From Camarhynchus parvulus (Eukaryota > Chordata > Aves > Passeriformes > Thraupidae): a stretch of 64,000 bases of DNA. Made by a program: the position numbers and the translations under genes. The notes under the pieces were generated by a model, which saw only the letters and a program-made list of their open reading frames with translations, made no database searches and was not told where the DNA came from. The DNA is taken from the NCBI RefSeq assembly GCF_901933205.1, contig NC_044572.1:33610001-33674000 (forward strand), read 5' to 3'. Positions 11,107 to 26,100 of this stretch are shown here, one piece after another (the stretch's first letter is position 1; each line of letters starts with the position of its first letter).

Positions 11107-14100
11107 CTAATTGAAAACAATACGCAGTATTAACCTTTAGTCTGATATAAATGTAATAGAGTTTTGTATGCAACTCCTTATGGATGCTTTCCCTTATATA
11201 TAGTTATAATCATTTCAACTGAAAATTAAAATATTTTATCTTTTTGTTATAGGCGCTCACATGCAGTTAGGCAAAGGCAGAAGGTAAATTTTTTAAAGGC
11301 CAGGCATACTCAAGAAAATTTCTTAATTATGGCCACACTTCTCTAACACCTACTAAAAATAGCCGACCTCCTTATCCTCTGTTCATCAAAAATACAAAAA
11401 CCTTGTCTTTGTAACTAAAATCTAATAGGACAACATTGATATATAACAATCAACAGGGATTATTTTAGTATTACAAGCTAAACTCTAAGAAACCATCAAC
11501 TTATTTTAAAAACTACTTCACTCAAATGTGAAGGGAACACTATATATCTAATACATAATATCTTTCTATGGACAAAGTCTACTATTGCTTTAGGCTTGCA
11601 GAAAATTCTACAGCAGATCTCATATTCCTGACAGATGACTAATGTACTTCTGTTTCAAATATGTTTAGGCTTAGTGAGATAAATATGAAACAAAATGAAT
11701 TATAATCATTTAAAGAAATAATATCTTCCAAAAGCAGTACTAAGTAAGAGTATTGCAGTATTGTGCTATATAATTATTGTAAAAATAAAATAATGTAATA
11801 CTGATATGTAATTATTGTATATTGTGTCATATAAGAGATATGAGATATTTTAAGATCAATCCTAACAATGGTGCAATGAATTGTAACAGCTGGAATCACA
11901 CATACATATATATTGAGTTACAAATGAAGCATTATTAAAACAGAGACCATACTCAAAACTGAATGATTAGCAACATAGAAATTACTTTGGAACAAAGATG
12001 CAAAATACAAAATACACAGATATCTCTGATAAGCAGCATCTGCTTCCTGCTATACTGCTCTTCTGATGAGAAGAGGAAAAGGCTCTTTGAAGAATTTTCA
12101 ATTACAGGTCCTACTGAGATGGAGCTACTATTTTGAACTGTAGGTAAAGTTTTTTGGTTATAAATAGCCAAGTGGAGCTTAAGGGTTAATGGTGTTTCAT
12201 TAGAGCTCGAGCTATAATGATTTTCTGCTGGCATATTTAGCCTGGTCAAGAGTTCTCTGGGGTCCTATGAGGTGCTTAGTGTACTCAGCTCTCTCTGTGC
12301 TTAACTATGATGGCCTGCTTTCATGTGGGCTTTTTTCTTTGTCTTTTTTTCTTTTCTTTTTTTTTTTTTTTTTAATGCTTGCATGCAAGCACACACAGTT
12401 TTGTATTTTCTAATTGTGGAAGGGTGAAGATTAGTCTTCAATTAAACATTTTCTCCCTTCGCTTAACAATGAATTGGTAATGTAAAAGATTCTATCTTAC
12501 TATGCATGAAATACTGCAGTAAGTGTGATTTAAAGGAAATCCACTTAAAAAACAGCAGGAAAACCTTCATTTATTATGTGAATATGCAAACAAAAAAGCT
12601 GCAAAAATAATTCCACCTTCTTCCCCCTTCCACTGCAAAGCAGACTGCTGGGGATGGGTTTGGTCTTGAAAGTCCAGAGGTATCTCAACCTGATCTTCAG
12701 TACACACTGCTCTCCACAGAAGTTAATAACCTTTCCCATGAGGCTTCACATTACACCCCAAATCCTTAAAGGCGAAACAATACCCTGACACTGAGGTTTA
12801 TAATCTTCCAGATCAGCCTGTTTAAAAATCTATACTTTATCTCACAATACACTGTTTAAATATACAAACTAGATTTCAAGACTGAAGTGGGAAATTGCTG
12901 AAAGGAACAGCACTCACGTATACTACTGGAATCTCAGCAATAAATCTCTCCAAGGGAAAGCAACAAAAGATTTTAAGCTGCTACACGGAATTCGCACAGT
13001 GACTGACAAGAGTGATTAAGCAAGTTTTGCTAGACATCAGCCAAAAAAACAAACAATACATGAAATGAGGGAAGTGGCTCAGTTAAGCAGTCATTAAACT
13101 GCATATGACAAATGGCACAGAAAAAGCTTGTGGATTACATTATCCATTGAAAATGTTCCAGTTAGCAACACTACATGGACTTAGAAACAATTGTTTTTAA
13201 AGAAACAATTCAGATAGCTCAAATTAAAATTAAAGGCACGCTGCTCTTTTAAAAACTTTCTGGGTTTTGCTACTTACAAATACACCACTTACTGCTCTGG
13301 CATGAAGCTAAGTGAGAAGATTAAATGAATGTTGATGTAACAGACTAGTAAACTAATTTAAGGATTCACTGCAACCATTATACCATACAGACAATATTGC
13401 AACACTGAAGCCTTTACTTTACATTACAATTCTTTGCATGGGTCTCAAGAGCAACATGAATCCCAATTAAACTATCTGCAGTCTATAGAAGTCTGAACAA
13501 AAATACAATGCAGACACCTGGCTATCGAGAACATAAAACCTTAATATCTGGTTTTAGAATAATTAGATAGCACTCCCTTTTAAACTGATTGAAGAATAGA
13601 CATTTCTCTTTCAAACTCCTAACCACTCCTTCCTATCCTCAGTAACATGAAAGAGTGCTTAACTAGTGAGGCAGATACACAGCCCCCCTAGTTTTTTCTT
13701 GAAGTCACACATAAATTCCTAACTTATGTATTGTTTCTATCAATGTTATAAATTATAAACTCCTTTGCAGCAATATCATTTCATTAATACACTGCTTTTG
13801 TGAGGTCCATATGTCTATCACTGCTGCTTAAGATGTGTAGAATAAAACTCTGAAACCCACATTTGTGGAAAATAAGGATTAATATACAGAAGGATATGAA
13901 TACAGTTAGGGGTTTTATATGAATAAAAAAGTTGGGAAACACTGTGCTTTTGCAAGCATCAGTTTCAGATCTCAGGTACCACTGGGTTTACCATCTGGTA
14001 TCCCTCACTGCATTCAGCTCTTAATATCACTGCTAACATAGGCAAGCAACTATACTTCAGAAGGACTGATAAAATAATGAAGAGTCCTTTAATCTACAGG

Positions 14101-17100
14101 AAACCATTGTAGTCAATTTATAAGAAATATTGCATCCCTTTGTAGGATGTGTAATTATTTTCTATTAATCATGTGCTATAAAGCTACATTATGTGGTTAT
14201 TCTGTTATCACTAGAAAGAGGCCTGCAGTCAGCTCCTGACAATGTTAGGTAATTACTAACACAAAGCTTCTTTCTCCTTATGTAGAAATGCTATCAAGAT
14301 CCAGAGGTGCTGTGATGCTCGCTGTATGAAAATAACTCTCCAAAGAAATTCAATAACTGCAAAATGAATTGCTCCAAGGCAAATAGAGGGATAGGGAGAG
14401 GGGGGCAGGGCCAGATCCAGCTGCCCTGCAATGAGGAGAATGCACAAGTGTGCGGCCACGCTCTGCCATGTGACAGGGAGCACATTTGCCATACCAGGCA
14501 ATGTTAGCAGGGCCGGGGGGAGGAGGGGGCCACCACCCTCCCTGGAAGACAAGCACCAGGGCAATGGAATATATTATGCCAAATAATATGAAACAACAAC
14601 CTTAACAAATGACCAAATGCTTTCTAAACTACTTCTGCATTTCCACTGTCATAGAATGGATTATTTTTTTTCCCCAGCAGAAATGTATTAACCAAAGTGA
14701 AGTAATTTCACAGGACAGGAAGGAACAGGTTATGATTTAACATTTAACATGCTGGCAAAACACTCTGTATACAGCATGTTAGATAGCAGGGGGTGAAAGT
14801 CCCATCAGGGTTTACAGGCTCCTTAAATGCTCTCAGCTGAACACACTGTGAGCAAATGCTTCTCCCTGTCCCCATCCCACCCATTTCACTGCACTGATGT
14901 CTAGGGACTCATGACTTCATGAGACACTGATCATAAAACCTTTTGTACTTGGGGAAAGGCAATAGTTAGAAACACACTCCCTATTTTCTACAGATATCAT
15001 TTAAATTCAAGATTTTAGTCCTCTGCAGAAGAGAATTTTGATATTTTGACATACAAAAAGAGAACATTTTTATACTTGACGATTTCCAAAGCAGTTGCTG
15101 CCTTTAGAACAGTTCCTCTGCCTTTATGAGATTCTCCAGATGCTTTGCAGCATATAAACTTCTACTGACTTCAGCAAAAGTTGAGAACATCTAGTTCTTG
15201 TGCAATTAGTCTCCATTGTTGAATACATATGGTATGTTTTTTCATGTTTGTGGGGTGGGTTTTTTTATTTGTTTGGTTTTAAAAAAGAGCTGCTGAAAAA
15301 TTATCATTGTGTTTCAATGCCTTGAAGAAAAAAATGGAGCTGTATTTAAAAAAAAACCACAACCAAAGTATATGAATTCAAGATTTTTCTCCTTCCTTCT
15401 TCTAGTGGCAGTGTGAGTAATACTAAGTCATGGGCTGAATACCTGCAAATTTTAAAACTGAAAAGCAAAATGTATCGATAGCCTTGTTTGGCGTAAAAAT
15501 AAGTAGCATCTACTATCAAGCTAAATATGTGTCAGAAGCAGGGATAAATTTTTTGCAAAGAACATTCTAGGGTGTAATTTTAGCAAGATAATATTTTAAA
15601 ACATCTCCAATTCATCCAGGAGATTCATACTAGCTAAAAAGTTTTAGGACTTCCTTTGGTGTAATTGTTGAATGATACACTATCAACCAGGGAGCAGTTT
15701 TGGCACTGAACAGCATTTTCTCTAAAAGCAGAGAATGACAAATGTCTTAAATAACTGAATGAGACTTCTTCACAGGTAGTAGAGTTGTTTTAAGACAGCA
15801 ATAAAATGATCATCTTTAAAAATATAAGCACTAAATTTATTGTATGGTTGCATTATTAGGTTTTATTTCCCACAATGACATGATAAAAAATATACAGCAA
15901 TTAAAGATTTCCAATATAAATCACAGTAAGCAGACTGAGTTCTGAACCAAAACTGCCCCCAGAAAACACCCTGGAACAATAGGAAGGCCATTTTATTTTC
16001 CCTTAGATGACACGTTGCCAACTTTTCTTCTAATCTGATAGGTAAAGGCTTACATATTATCAGTATGCAAAGCAACAGAGCTGGAGTCACTTGGCATTAG
16101 TTCCAACCAAACTTCTGTTTAAAGGCTTTCACTACTATCTTTAGACATATACTTATTGTTCTCCCACCCCCACCCGGAAAGATCAAAACTAAACAAGCCA
16201 GGAAATGGGTAATGTACAACTGAGTATTGCATTTTAGTTTTCATCAGAAGCATCTCACTGAAGTGAATCTCCCAAAGCTCCCACCTTCCCCCCACTGACT
16301 CCCTTTGCACAGCCTCAGAGCACACACACTACATTTATTTCAGATGAAGCTAAAATGGAACATGCTCCAACCATGAATTTGTTCTCATTCCACAAAACCA
16401 GGCTAGACCACTTTGGACATCCAATGGCTTTGGAAAAGCGTGGTGTGGACACCAGGGCTCAAGCACTGAGTGCTTCACTCTGCAAATCTACTCCTAGTGG
16501 TACTCCCTATTTGCTAGAGGAGCCATAGGCAATATGGCCATGGAATAGAAATCATGGATCTCAATATGATCAGCCAGAAAACAACCTGAAAAAATAAAAC
16601 ACTCAGGACTTTAGTAGGTCTTTCATATCTTTTAGAAAAAGACTGAATAAATATATTTTCTTAAGATTATACAGATAGTGAGCAAAATGTTCACAGTGAT
16701 TCTGAAACAGCTGCATGGTTAAGTTGCACCTTTATTTCATAAGCAGTAACCTGAGCTGTGGACTTTCTTTCTCTTTTTACTAGGCAAAAAATACAGGTTG
16801 AGATGTGAGCATTTTAACATTTGTTGTATTGAAAGAACAAAAATCTGCCACACGTGAAACCTACAACCACTGAATGTAGGGTTATCTAAGCACCAAGTTA
16901 ACACACTACTTTCATGGAAAAATTTGGAGCAAAAGGTTGCCATAGATGAGGTTTCCATGAACCATAAATACTAGAGCAGCATTGGTGTGCAATGAAATAA
17001 TAACAAGGAGAATTCCAGTTTTAGATATAATTTCTGATTTTGAAGTATTTGCTATTTTAATACAAATATAAGTAAGAAATATATTAAATTAGTTCCATGT

Positions 17101-20100
17101 TAAGAAATGTCAGTAATTCTGCTAAGCAGCTTCCCACTAACCAATTGAAGTAAATTTTCACTATTACTTGCATTTGGCTGATGAAACTATGGAACTTCAT
17201 AACACAAAATATACACCTAAAGCAAATGAACAAGTAATGGAAGTGTTGCACTTGCATAAACTGTGCATACAAAACTTAGGAAAAAAAAATAGAACTACCT
17301 CTATCCACAGTTATCATTGTTTCTGGAAATTGATTTCTTGAGTAGAGCTATAGAAGATTTATAAAAATTATTGCTATACTATGGTCTGTTTTCCCATTTA
17401 TCACATGGGTTTGAAAGCAAAGGCAAGCCCATAAATGAGCAGGAGTTAAGAGAAATCTTCCTTTTAGAAAACAGATCTACAAAGTATTGCATTTCTAACA
17501 GTCAATATTAACTAAGAAATGTTATTAACAAGTCTCTTTATCAGTACAGCTGTATTTTTTCATCACAAAGTGGAATAAGGGTATATAGCTCTCTGAAAGT
17601 TCACATCATTCATAGCACAAGTGATAAAAGCCACTTGAATATTCCAGAATATTATAAAATACTAGTAATAGTATATCTGTACAGATACATTAATCAATTA
17701 ATCTGAAATGTTAACTTTTAAAATATTTTAAAATAAACTTAACAAGTACTACTGTTATAGCTCTGTTAATTCTGCTCAGATTAAAAACTCAACTTTTGAG
17801 GGAAACTTGATAGAAAAACTTAGAAAGAAGTTGTGAGGCTTTTGGGGTTTTTTTTGTAAAAGCCCGCAGGACTGCTGCCACACAAAAGCCACAACTGACA
17901 TAAATATTTAGAAAATAGCTTAAATAGTTTTTGAATACACCTTTAAAACCAGAAAAACATGCTTTTCCACAGTAACTGCACTAGTCGGGCATAGGTATCT
18001 CTGTTGTCAGAGAATGAGCTCATGCTCATTGCAATAACACTGAGTTTTGATGCTCATTAAAAGCAAATTCTGGGGATTTGTCTTTGCATAATACTTAGCT
18101 ATTTTAGGAAGTAAACACTGCCAAAGTGGAACTATGCTCATTTGTCTTAAAGACATTTACCTAGAAACTTACATGTAACATATTCCTCCTCTTGCTTTAT
18201 TTAAATTGTATAAATGCCCAAATTTTCTAAACTGGTTCATAATTACTCTGTTGTACAAATGATCTCATTTCATGGAAACAAATAGTGCTTTCCCCCTAAT
18301 TTCTATACAGGTATGAGAAAAGCTGGTAAAAATATATTGCTTTGGCATAACTATTGCTGGGAGAGATGAATATCTGTCTTATCACGTTCATCAGGGCAGG
18401 CCATGCCATTTATATTTCACTGTAAAACAAAGAACTCTTACATGTTGCACAAATATTCTTGATATTTTGTTAATGCTTCACCCTTCCTACTATAACATGG
18501 CTATAGCCGTACTTACTTCCTTATCAGCAAAATGTGATTTTCAAGAGTAATGTTCCTGGCTGACATATGATAGAAAGGCAATAAAGCCACAGCTAGGTTC
18601 AGCTGAAGCTGAATTTATGACACCATTTTGGATGCATACACATCGCCCCCCTGTCAGTACCTGCATCTCTCATTTTCAACCACTAGATGGTGTGAAAAAA
18701 TAAAAAAATTGCCTAGGATTCCTGCCGACTGCCACAAAATCCAAATATTAATGTAGTGGATTAGGAAATATTTTAGAAGAAAAGTCCTGACCCACTTCGG
18801 GATGGTTAGGCTCACTTTTCCTTTGGTTATATTTTCACTTACTGGACAAAGAGCTCATAAATGATTAGACCTTGAAACTGAATCAAGTGGAGGGTTAAGA
18901 TAGATAATTCTCCGGCACTTTCCCCTCCAAGGACCCTAAACTCCAAGTTGACAGTAGTGGGCAACACTCATTTTTCTGAAAAAGCTGTAACAATCTTTAA
19001 GTGGAACAGGGCTGAATTTTCTGGGCTGTATTTTGGAGCAGAAATCATTCCCACAGAGAGAGGCTCTATATATCTGAAGCAGCAGCAAGCCTGCTTCAAG
19101 GACCGATTACGGATTAATCACGGCATGGCAACAGGACTGTTGATATACAGAGGACAGCTTAAGCTACTGTTTTTCTATTTTGCTCCATTTTTTTAAATTA
19201 AATTTCTCACTCTTTTGGGGAAGGAGTAGCAAACAATTTTTTTCACCTGCAAGCTGAAGATTAAGATTTTATAGTTGCCATAATGTACCCGAAGAGCACA
19301 ACCCACAAAGAGGCCAAACTCATACAGTGGAATCCATTCACTCATGGGCTTTCTGGGGGGAGCGAGAGGGGGAAGAAGTGGTTATTTTAAATTAGTCCAA
19401 TTCTTCAGTGCTGAATAACTGCTTGAAAGTTTGCCCAATCCACAAGCTTTATTCAGCCTTTAGTAATGCAATTCAGTTATTAGCTTAAGTGACAATGAAA
19501 TACCTCAAAAGACATACATGGTCAAATTAATATTAGTAATATATCTTCTATATTTTTATATAGGACTATCCTTATATCCATAAATCTTAAATTTATTTAA
19601 AACAGAAGCTGTTACATTTATTATCCAGAAATGTAGTTAAAGGTATCACAGAAGATTTAAAGCAATTGTGACAAAACTTAATTTGAAACTAGGACAAACA
19701 GATGCCTTTATCTTTCATGCACCTACTTGTGTATTTCAGTGACCTACAATATTTTTTGTACTAATTACACTGAACAGCAATTAGATAGACACATATTTTA
19801 TAAAGTAGTTTTTTTCATTGAGAACTTTAAAAGTGGTTTGTTTTTTTTTCTAATGGGGGAGAAAATAGAAATTTCCTCTGATTAATTGTTCAGAAGTAGA
19901 CTTCAATGGACCATGATATATATATTTTAACAGAGGTTTTGTTTGTGTTGGGGAGGTCAAGAGAAAATGTGAAAATTAACCAACACCAACATAAAACAAA
20001 ACTTCATGCCTTTACTGTTTAGTGCTAATTCAGATGAGAGAAATTATAATTCTCATTTGCTTTGCAAACAGAAATGTAATAAAAAATGCCCAAATCTGTC

Positions 20101-23100
20101 AGAGCAAATGAATTTGGAATCTGAGCTCTCAGAACAATAACAATCTACATATAAAGATGAAAGCATAGTTCAAAAAAACAAACCATCTTCTGTAGCAAGA
20201 TCCCAAAAAAGTCAGAATCAGCAGAGTCAGGAATATAAAACAGGAAACAAAAAACATAACATACAAGATAACTTAAAATTCTCCAAGGTTAACTTCTACA
20301 AGCAGAAAGTACATTGTCTCCTGTTAAGTCAGTTAACAAATGGTAGCCAAGATCTAACACGTAAATAAACATGCTTTAAAGTTAATTCCTGTTACATGGC
20401 TATGTTTTAATTGTGATTATAGTTCATTTGACAAAACAATTAATTGCAGTGACTATCTGATTGCAGACAAAGGATTTGAAAGGGAGTGCCAATTTCCCCC
20501 CACAGAACTGTGGGAATGTGCCCTTGTGCCATGGCTCTCTTTTTACAACCATGTAGCCCCAGTAGTGTCTCATACCTTGCTGATAATGTAGATAACGTCA
20601 CCACGTTTAAATGTCAACTCATCAGGTTTATCTCCTGTGCAGTCCCACAAAGCTACATAGAAATTGGCATAATCGGTATTTTCGCTATCTGCAAAGAAAA
20701 CAGCACCTAATTATAAACCAACCAAGGTTGAGGATAACTAAAGTTACTCTTTAAACCTTCAAATAGTACAAACCAATTTATTAGCACACATTTCTTATTC
20801 CTCTTTTCAGAAACAGCTCCTTCCTGCCATGAAAGTAAGTGAAAAATAAGTTTAATGTGCAAGCCCTTCACTGGCAAGTTGCATCACTGAGAGACATGTA
20901 GCTACAGGTTTTCAAAGCATTTTTCAAAGCTGCAACTTAAAGCAGCTATTTTTCCTCTGCCAGTATATTTCTAGCAAGCCATATATGTATCCCAACTTGA
21001 AACTGATAAAACTGCTAGAATATAATTAATAACGATCAGTGAAAGGAAGCTAAAGTATTTTGTAATACACTCCCCCTCTCTCTCCTGTTCCAACAAAATT
21101 AAATAGCTTCTCTGAGAACCTCTGAGATAATCCTTGATTCTTCCTTCTGAAATATTGGAGAACTTGGAAACTGTTGCTGAAGCTGCATTTCAAAAATATT
21201 TGTGTCAGCTCCAGTTTAGGACATTAAGCCCTGGCTAAACGTGCAACTACACTACAGTCATAAACTCATCCTTCTAACAGCATAAGCACAATGGATGTGC
21301 TGTGTTCAAGCTGCCATACAGACCATTAACTGATTGATTATTTAGCACTCTTTGCTCTGTAATACGGCAATAACACAGTAATAAATGCTTTGTCATACAT
21401 TTACAATACAGAGTACATCTATTGAAACACAGCGCTCACACACAGTTAAATACACTGGGTGCTTCTGTTGCACTGCAAACTATTTCCTGTTTTTAATTCC
21501 ATGAGAATGGAGTGTGATGAGTTAATGCAAAAAGAATGTAAGCAATACCACTAAGATGACCGGTTACATTATGTATACACTAACCAGACAGAATGTATAT
21601 GTACTAATAATTTACATCACTGGAAAGCTATCTTCTAATTCTGATAACATAAATATCACTGAACTGGCTGGATCAAGGCTGTCATCTTAGTTATGTTATA
21701 TGATCCTTGAACTGCAGGCTTGCTGGTTATTCCAACATACACCAGTTACATTTGCATGTCATTAGCACTCTACACCATTATTTATAGTTTACAATTTAAC
21801 CATGATTGGTTCATTTTATTACCAAAAAAATCCTGCTAAAATATCAAGTATCAGGAGATAGAAAGCATCACACTATAGAAGAATAGTGGTATTCAACTTG
21901 TGTTCTTCTTTATTTTGGCAAATACTTAGATTTGAATTTTAATACTTTCTGTATGAGCAAGAAGAGCTTTTTTTCTCTTTCTCCATTTCAGCTTGTGTTC
22001 TTTGCTGTCTTGTTTGGGTGGCAATACTGTCATAAGGCTAAATATTCACAACCTTCAATTCAAGGCTACTATGCCAGTTATCCACCATTTAATTTTCCAT
22101 AAACTGGTGATTAGGATCCATGACTTGCTGCATAGCACTAGGGGGCGTTCTGGCTGCCAGGGCCCAAAATCTTCTGTCCTCACCCCAAAAGCATCAATTG
22201 ATACCCATATGAAAGCTCACCATCATTCAGAAATAAGAGATTTAGTTATTTTTAAATGCATAGACATTTTAACACGAAGGCATAATCAGTTTGAAATGTT
22301 GCACCTCCAAATTTTGGCCCTTCCTATTCTTCACCTCATTATTCACCAATTTAGCATTAGATAATTATAAACAGTAACACAGGTTAGCACAAAATTAATT
22401 TGTGATAAATATTAAATTGGAATCTCTTCTTGGTCATTTCTTACTGTACTGATCACAGTTCCCAACTCTGTGTCATAAACAATAACGTAAGTCCATACGA
22501 GAAAAAAATAAAATAACTATTTTGGTATATCCCGCCTCTCAAATCTTTCATCAGCTGGCTCATTGATTTTGTTTAAAACACATTACTCAGGACTTTTACT
22601 TCTTCAGAACATCACTGAAAGGAATCATGACTTTCCACACTGACCTTTACCACTTTGAGCTCTGCTCTTACCTTTATGTGCCTGAAGTAACTCCTGTTAA
22701 CACTTGAGTTGCAACAGAAGAGACCCAACAGTGGGTGAGACATGTCTCTCCTTTTATTTTCATCATGAGCATTTAATTAAGTTTTAAAGTGAAAAGCAAC
22801 TCAATTAATAAGGTGAACATACTGGAAAGATGCATTTTAAAATAAGCTTATTGCAACAGGGAAGATTCTGACCAAAGAGTGACCATGGCTCTGTGCCCTC
22901 ATCTGTGAATTCAGCATAAGACAGGGTTATTTTAATCAGAAAGCCAAATTTTTCAGAAAAATATATACAGTATACCAGGATCACAGAAACAAAAAACATG
23001 GAAAAAAAGTGGCAGTGTAAGTTTGTGAACAACTATGCTGGGCTTTCAAGAAGTGTTAATTTCAAATATGAAATCCCTTCTCATGCCCATCAGCACAAGT

Positions 23101-26100
23101 TTCTCCAAATTCTAGAAGAGTAACTACCTATACATGAAAGACAATTGTAAATGTAACTTCAGACTTTATACACCTAAAGTGAAAAGGGCTTAATAAAATG
23201 ATTCATAATGCTTACAAACACAGGTGTAGAATGAAGAAAAAAAATAGGCTGCAAAAACCTCTGCAAAACACAAGCCCACTCATTCTTACTTTGGTCCCTT
23301 TCAGTTTGAGAAGACCTTGACAAATTTCCTTTTATTGCCTCTGAAGAATGGTATAAAACAAAACCAGGAGGTCTGAGTAAAGGAATTTGGTATTTATATG
23401 GCAGTGAAATAACGTGAAGCTTCTTAAACACATGTAGTACCTGAAAACAGATGGATTTAGCATCAAGAACTTACATGCCCATTACAGTTCAAATGTGAAA
23501 AGTACTGATTTGCTGGTGTTACTCTGTTACAATTACACTCTATTCTCAAACACTTCAAAATGTTGCATGCCTTAAAAATACTATGACGACATAACTGCTA
23601 AACTGAAGTGCGTTACATTTTGAAGGTGTGGTCACTTGGCCAGAAATACAAGTAAGACATGATAAAAAAACATTAAGTGTGTAGCTGAGGGCAGAAAGCA
23701 GTTTGGTTTTATCTACCCACTGCTTTGAAGATTACCAATCCCAAGAAATGGGTGAAGAGGATTTTGGATAGGTTGTTTCTCCAGAAAATATTTCTTTTAT
23801 TCCAGGACAGCTAACTGGATGAACTACTATCCAATAGTTATCAATACTCTTCCAAAAAGAATTCTTCATGGTTTACTCCAGCCATCTCTGCTTTTCTAGT
23901 AATGGTAGTAGGAACAATGGATATTTTTGTTCAATATACGGATGGAAACACTTCAGAGTTATTTTGACGGATCAAAAGACAATGGCTGCCAGCCTCTCTG
24001 ACAGTAGTCTCAGACTACTTATTTCACTGAAAAATACTGGCATCTGACAATATGTGCTTGAAGAAAGAAAGGTGAACAGTTCAGGTTAAAAAAAAAATCT
24101 GAAAAATATATCACTCAAGCATGCATCTCAAATATTAGACTATTTAAAACTTAGGAATGCCCATGAATTGCTCAAGGGGGAAAATTATAATAATATTCTA
24201 ACAACCACAATAGACAGAAAAGAAGAACCAAACCACACCACAACTTGAAAAACAGATTAATAATATATATTTCAGAGGGATTTAAGTGTGTGCTATCCCA
24301 CTGCAGCCTAAGGCAATCTGCAGGTTAATTTCTGCCCCCTACACTGTGACAATTTTTTCAATTCCCATTTCTGAGCACAAACCTGACAGAACACTAAACA
24401 GACCAAAACAAAATCAAAGTTACAACTTAAATATGAAAATGCACTACATAAAACATTAGGATAAATGTGATTGTGCCTGATTTGTTTCAGTTGTCCATTT
24501 TAACGCTGATGACATGTAAGTTCGCCAACCCTACTATGGTAGGTATTTACAGCCAGGAGTTTTATTATTTTCTTGCACATTCCTTGTGGAATGAAGGAAT
24601 ACATGTGAATGTTTTCCATGCACAACTGTGGTCCACTGCCTAGTATATTAAACAGCTTGCCATTCTGACTCATGTTCCTCAACTCTTGGTAAGATTTTTC
24701 AAAAGTTAATAGTGTCAGATTTGAAGATTATTTAACAACATTTGAAAAATACAAACTGTAGCCCCTTTGGGCAATTATGTGCTCAATATTTACCATCGTG
24801 AAGGCTTAAAGATGGAGGTATAGCTGAAGTTCAAAATTAATGCTATCAGAATGAGTGTCTTACACAAGTGATCTAGACTCTCAGGTTTGAGTCTCAATCA
24901 TCAAACAAGACAAGCTCTGTTAAAGAATCCAGTTATTTATTCATTCTGATGATGTCCTAAACTCCAAAAAAATGCCTGTTACTTGCCCTTTATCCCACAG
25001 GCCAGAAAAGTTACAAAATAAGGGCAAAACAACAGTAGGGTATTTATTTAGACTCAAACTCTAATACATCCCAAGATATTTGGTTTAATCTTTCTCACTT
25101 CCATTCTTCTGTTCCTTAAAATCAAACATATTTAAGGAACATATTGTGTTCCTTAAAATCAAACCCAAAAAATCAACATATTTACACTGATAAAGCAAAA
25201 AGAAAAAAAAAAAGACACTTACTGAAATTGGGATTGTGGAAATGATAATGGGTAGAAAGTTATAACAAAAAAGACCCAGCAAGCCATATTATATAACTGA
25301 AACTCTTCAGTACTTTGGTATTTTAAAATTATTAGGTCCCTAGCAGTTAATGCAAAGCTATTCAGCAGCAAGAGTCAGCACCAAGAAGAGCAGAATAAAA
25401 AGAACTCGAGTCTGAAAGTTAATTGAAGTAGAAATATGTTATGGCAAGAAAAGAGTAGGAAAAAAAAGAAAATTTTTTTGCACTAATCAGTTTGAGCTCA
25501 AGCTGAGCTTGAGCCGACAATTTGCAGACTATTTTCTCTGAGTTCAGGTTTAGTAAAGCGAGGCAATAAATTAACCTTAAGAATGTATGCACAGTTTGTG
25601 TAGAAAATTATAAAATATTCTCAAGTCATGTCAGGTATTTATGATGCGATGCCTATCAGAAATATTCATGTCAACTCAGCCCTAAAAGTCAAACAAATTT
25701 CCAGTGTTAAATAGTGAACTATGTAAGATCAGATCACCAAACTATTGCTTGAAATGAACCTGACATCTGGGGGGAACTGCTATGGTATTTTCAATGACAT
25801 TACACAAATACTAATAAGACCGATAAGGCTGTCCTCATAGCAATTAATTTTTTTCAAAAATGCAGATGCTAAGGTTTTGGTTTTTTAAAAGTATGACCAA
25901 TTAGAACTTCAGGAAGGTACATTAGTGGAAAAAAAAATGCTGTTGGCAACTTTATAATTGGATTGACCCCATGCTCCATTATGACAACACACTCTTATAA
26001 TTACAGTAATGTCTAAATGAGTACTAAATATTAAGGCTGTAATGAGTCATGTTGTTTTACACATGTTTTTAGCAGAGCACAATGCTAACAGCATCTGATG

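Larger units (their letters stand above)
11107..20575 (-). other. SKAP2: SKAP2 last coding intron (9.5 kb)
   Basis: AT-rich intron splitting the SH3 domain, phase 0. Contains a pyrimidine-rich tract at 12331-12374 followed by a 14-bp perfect palindrome (12377-12390), and a CTCF-like motif at 18680-18692. No exon-like or repeat sequence was recognised elsewhere in it. Confidence 0.85.
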
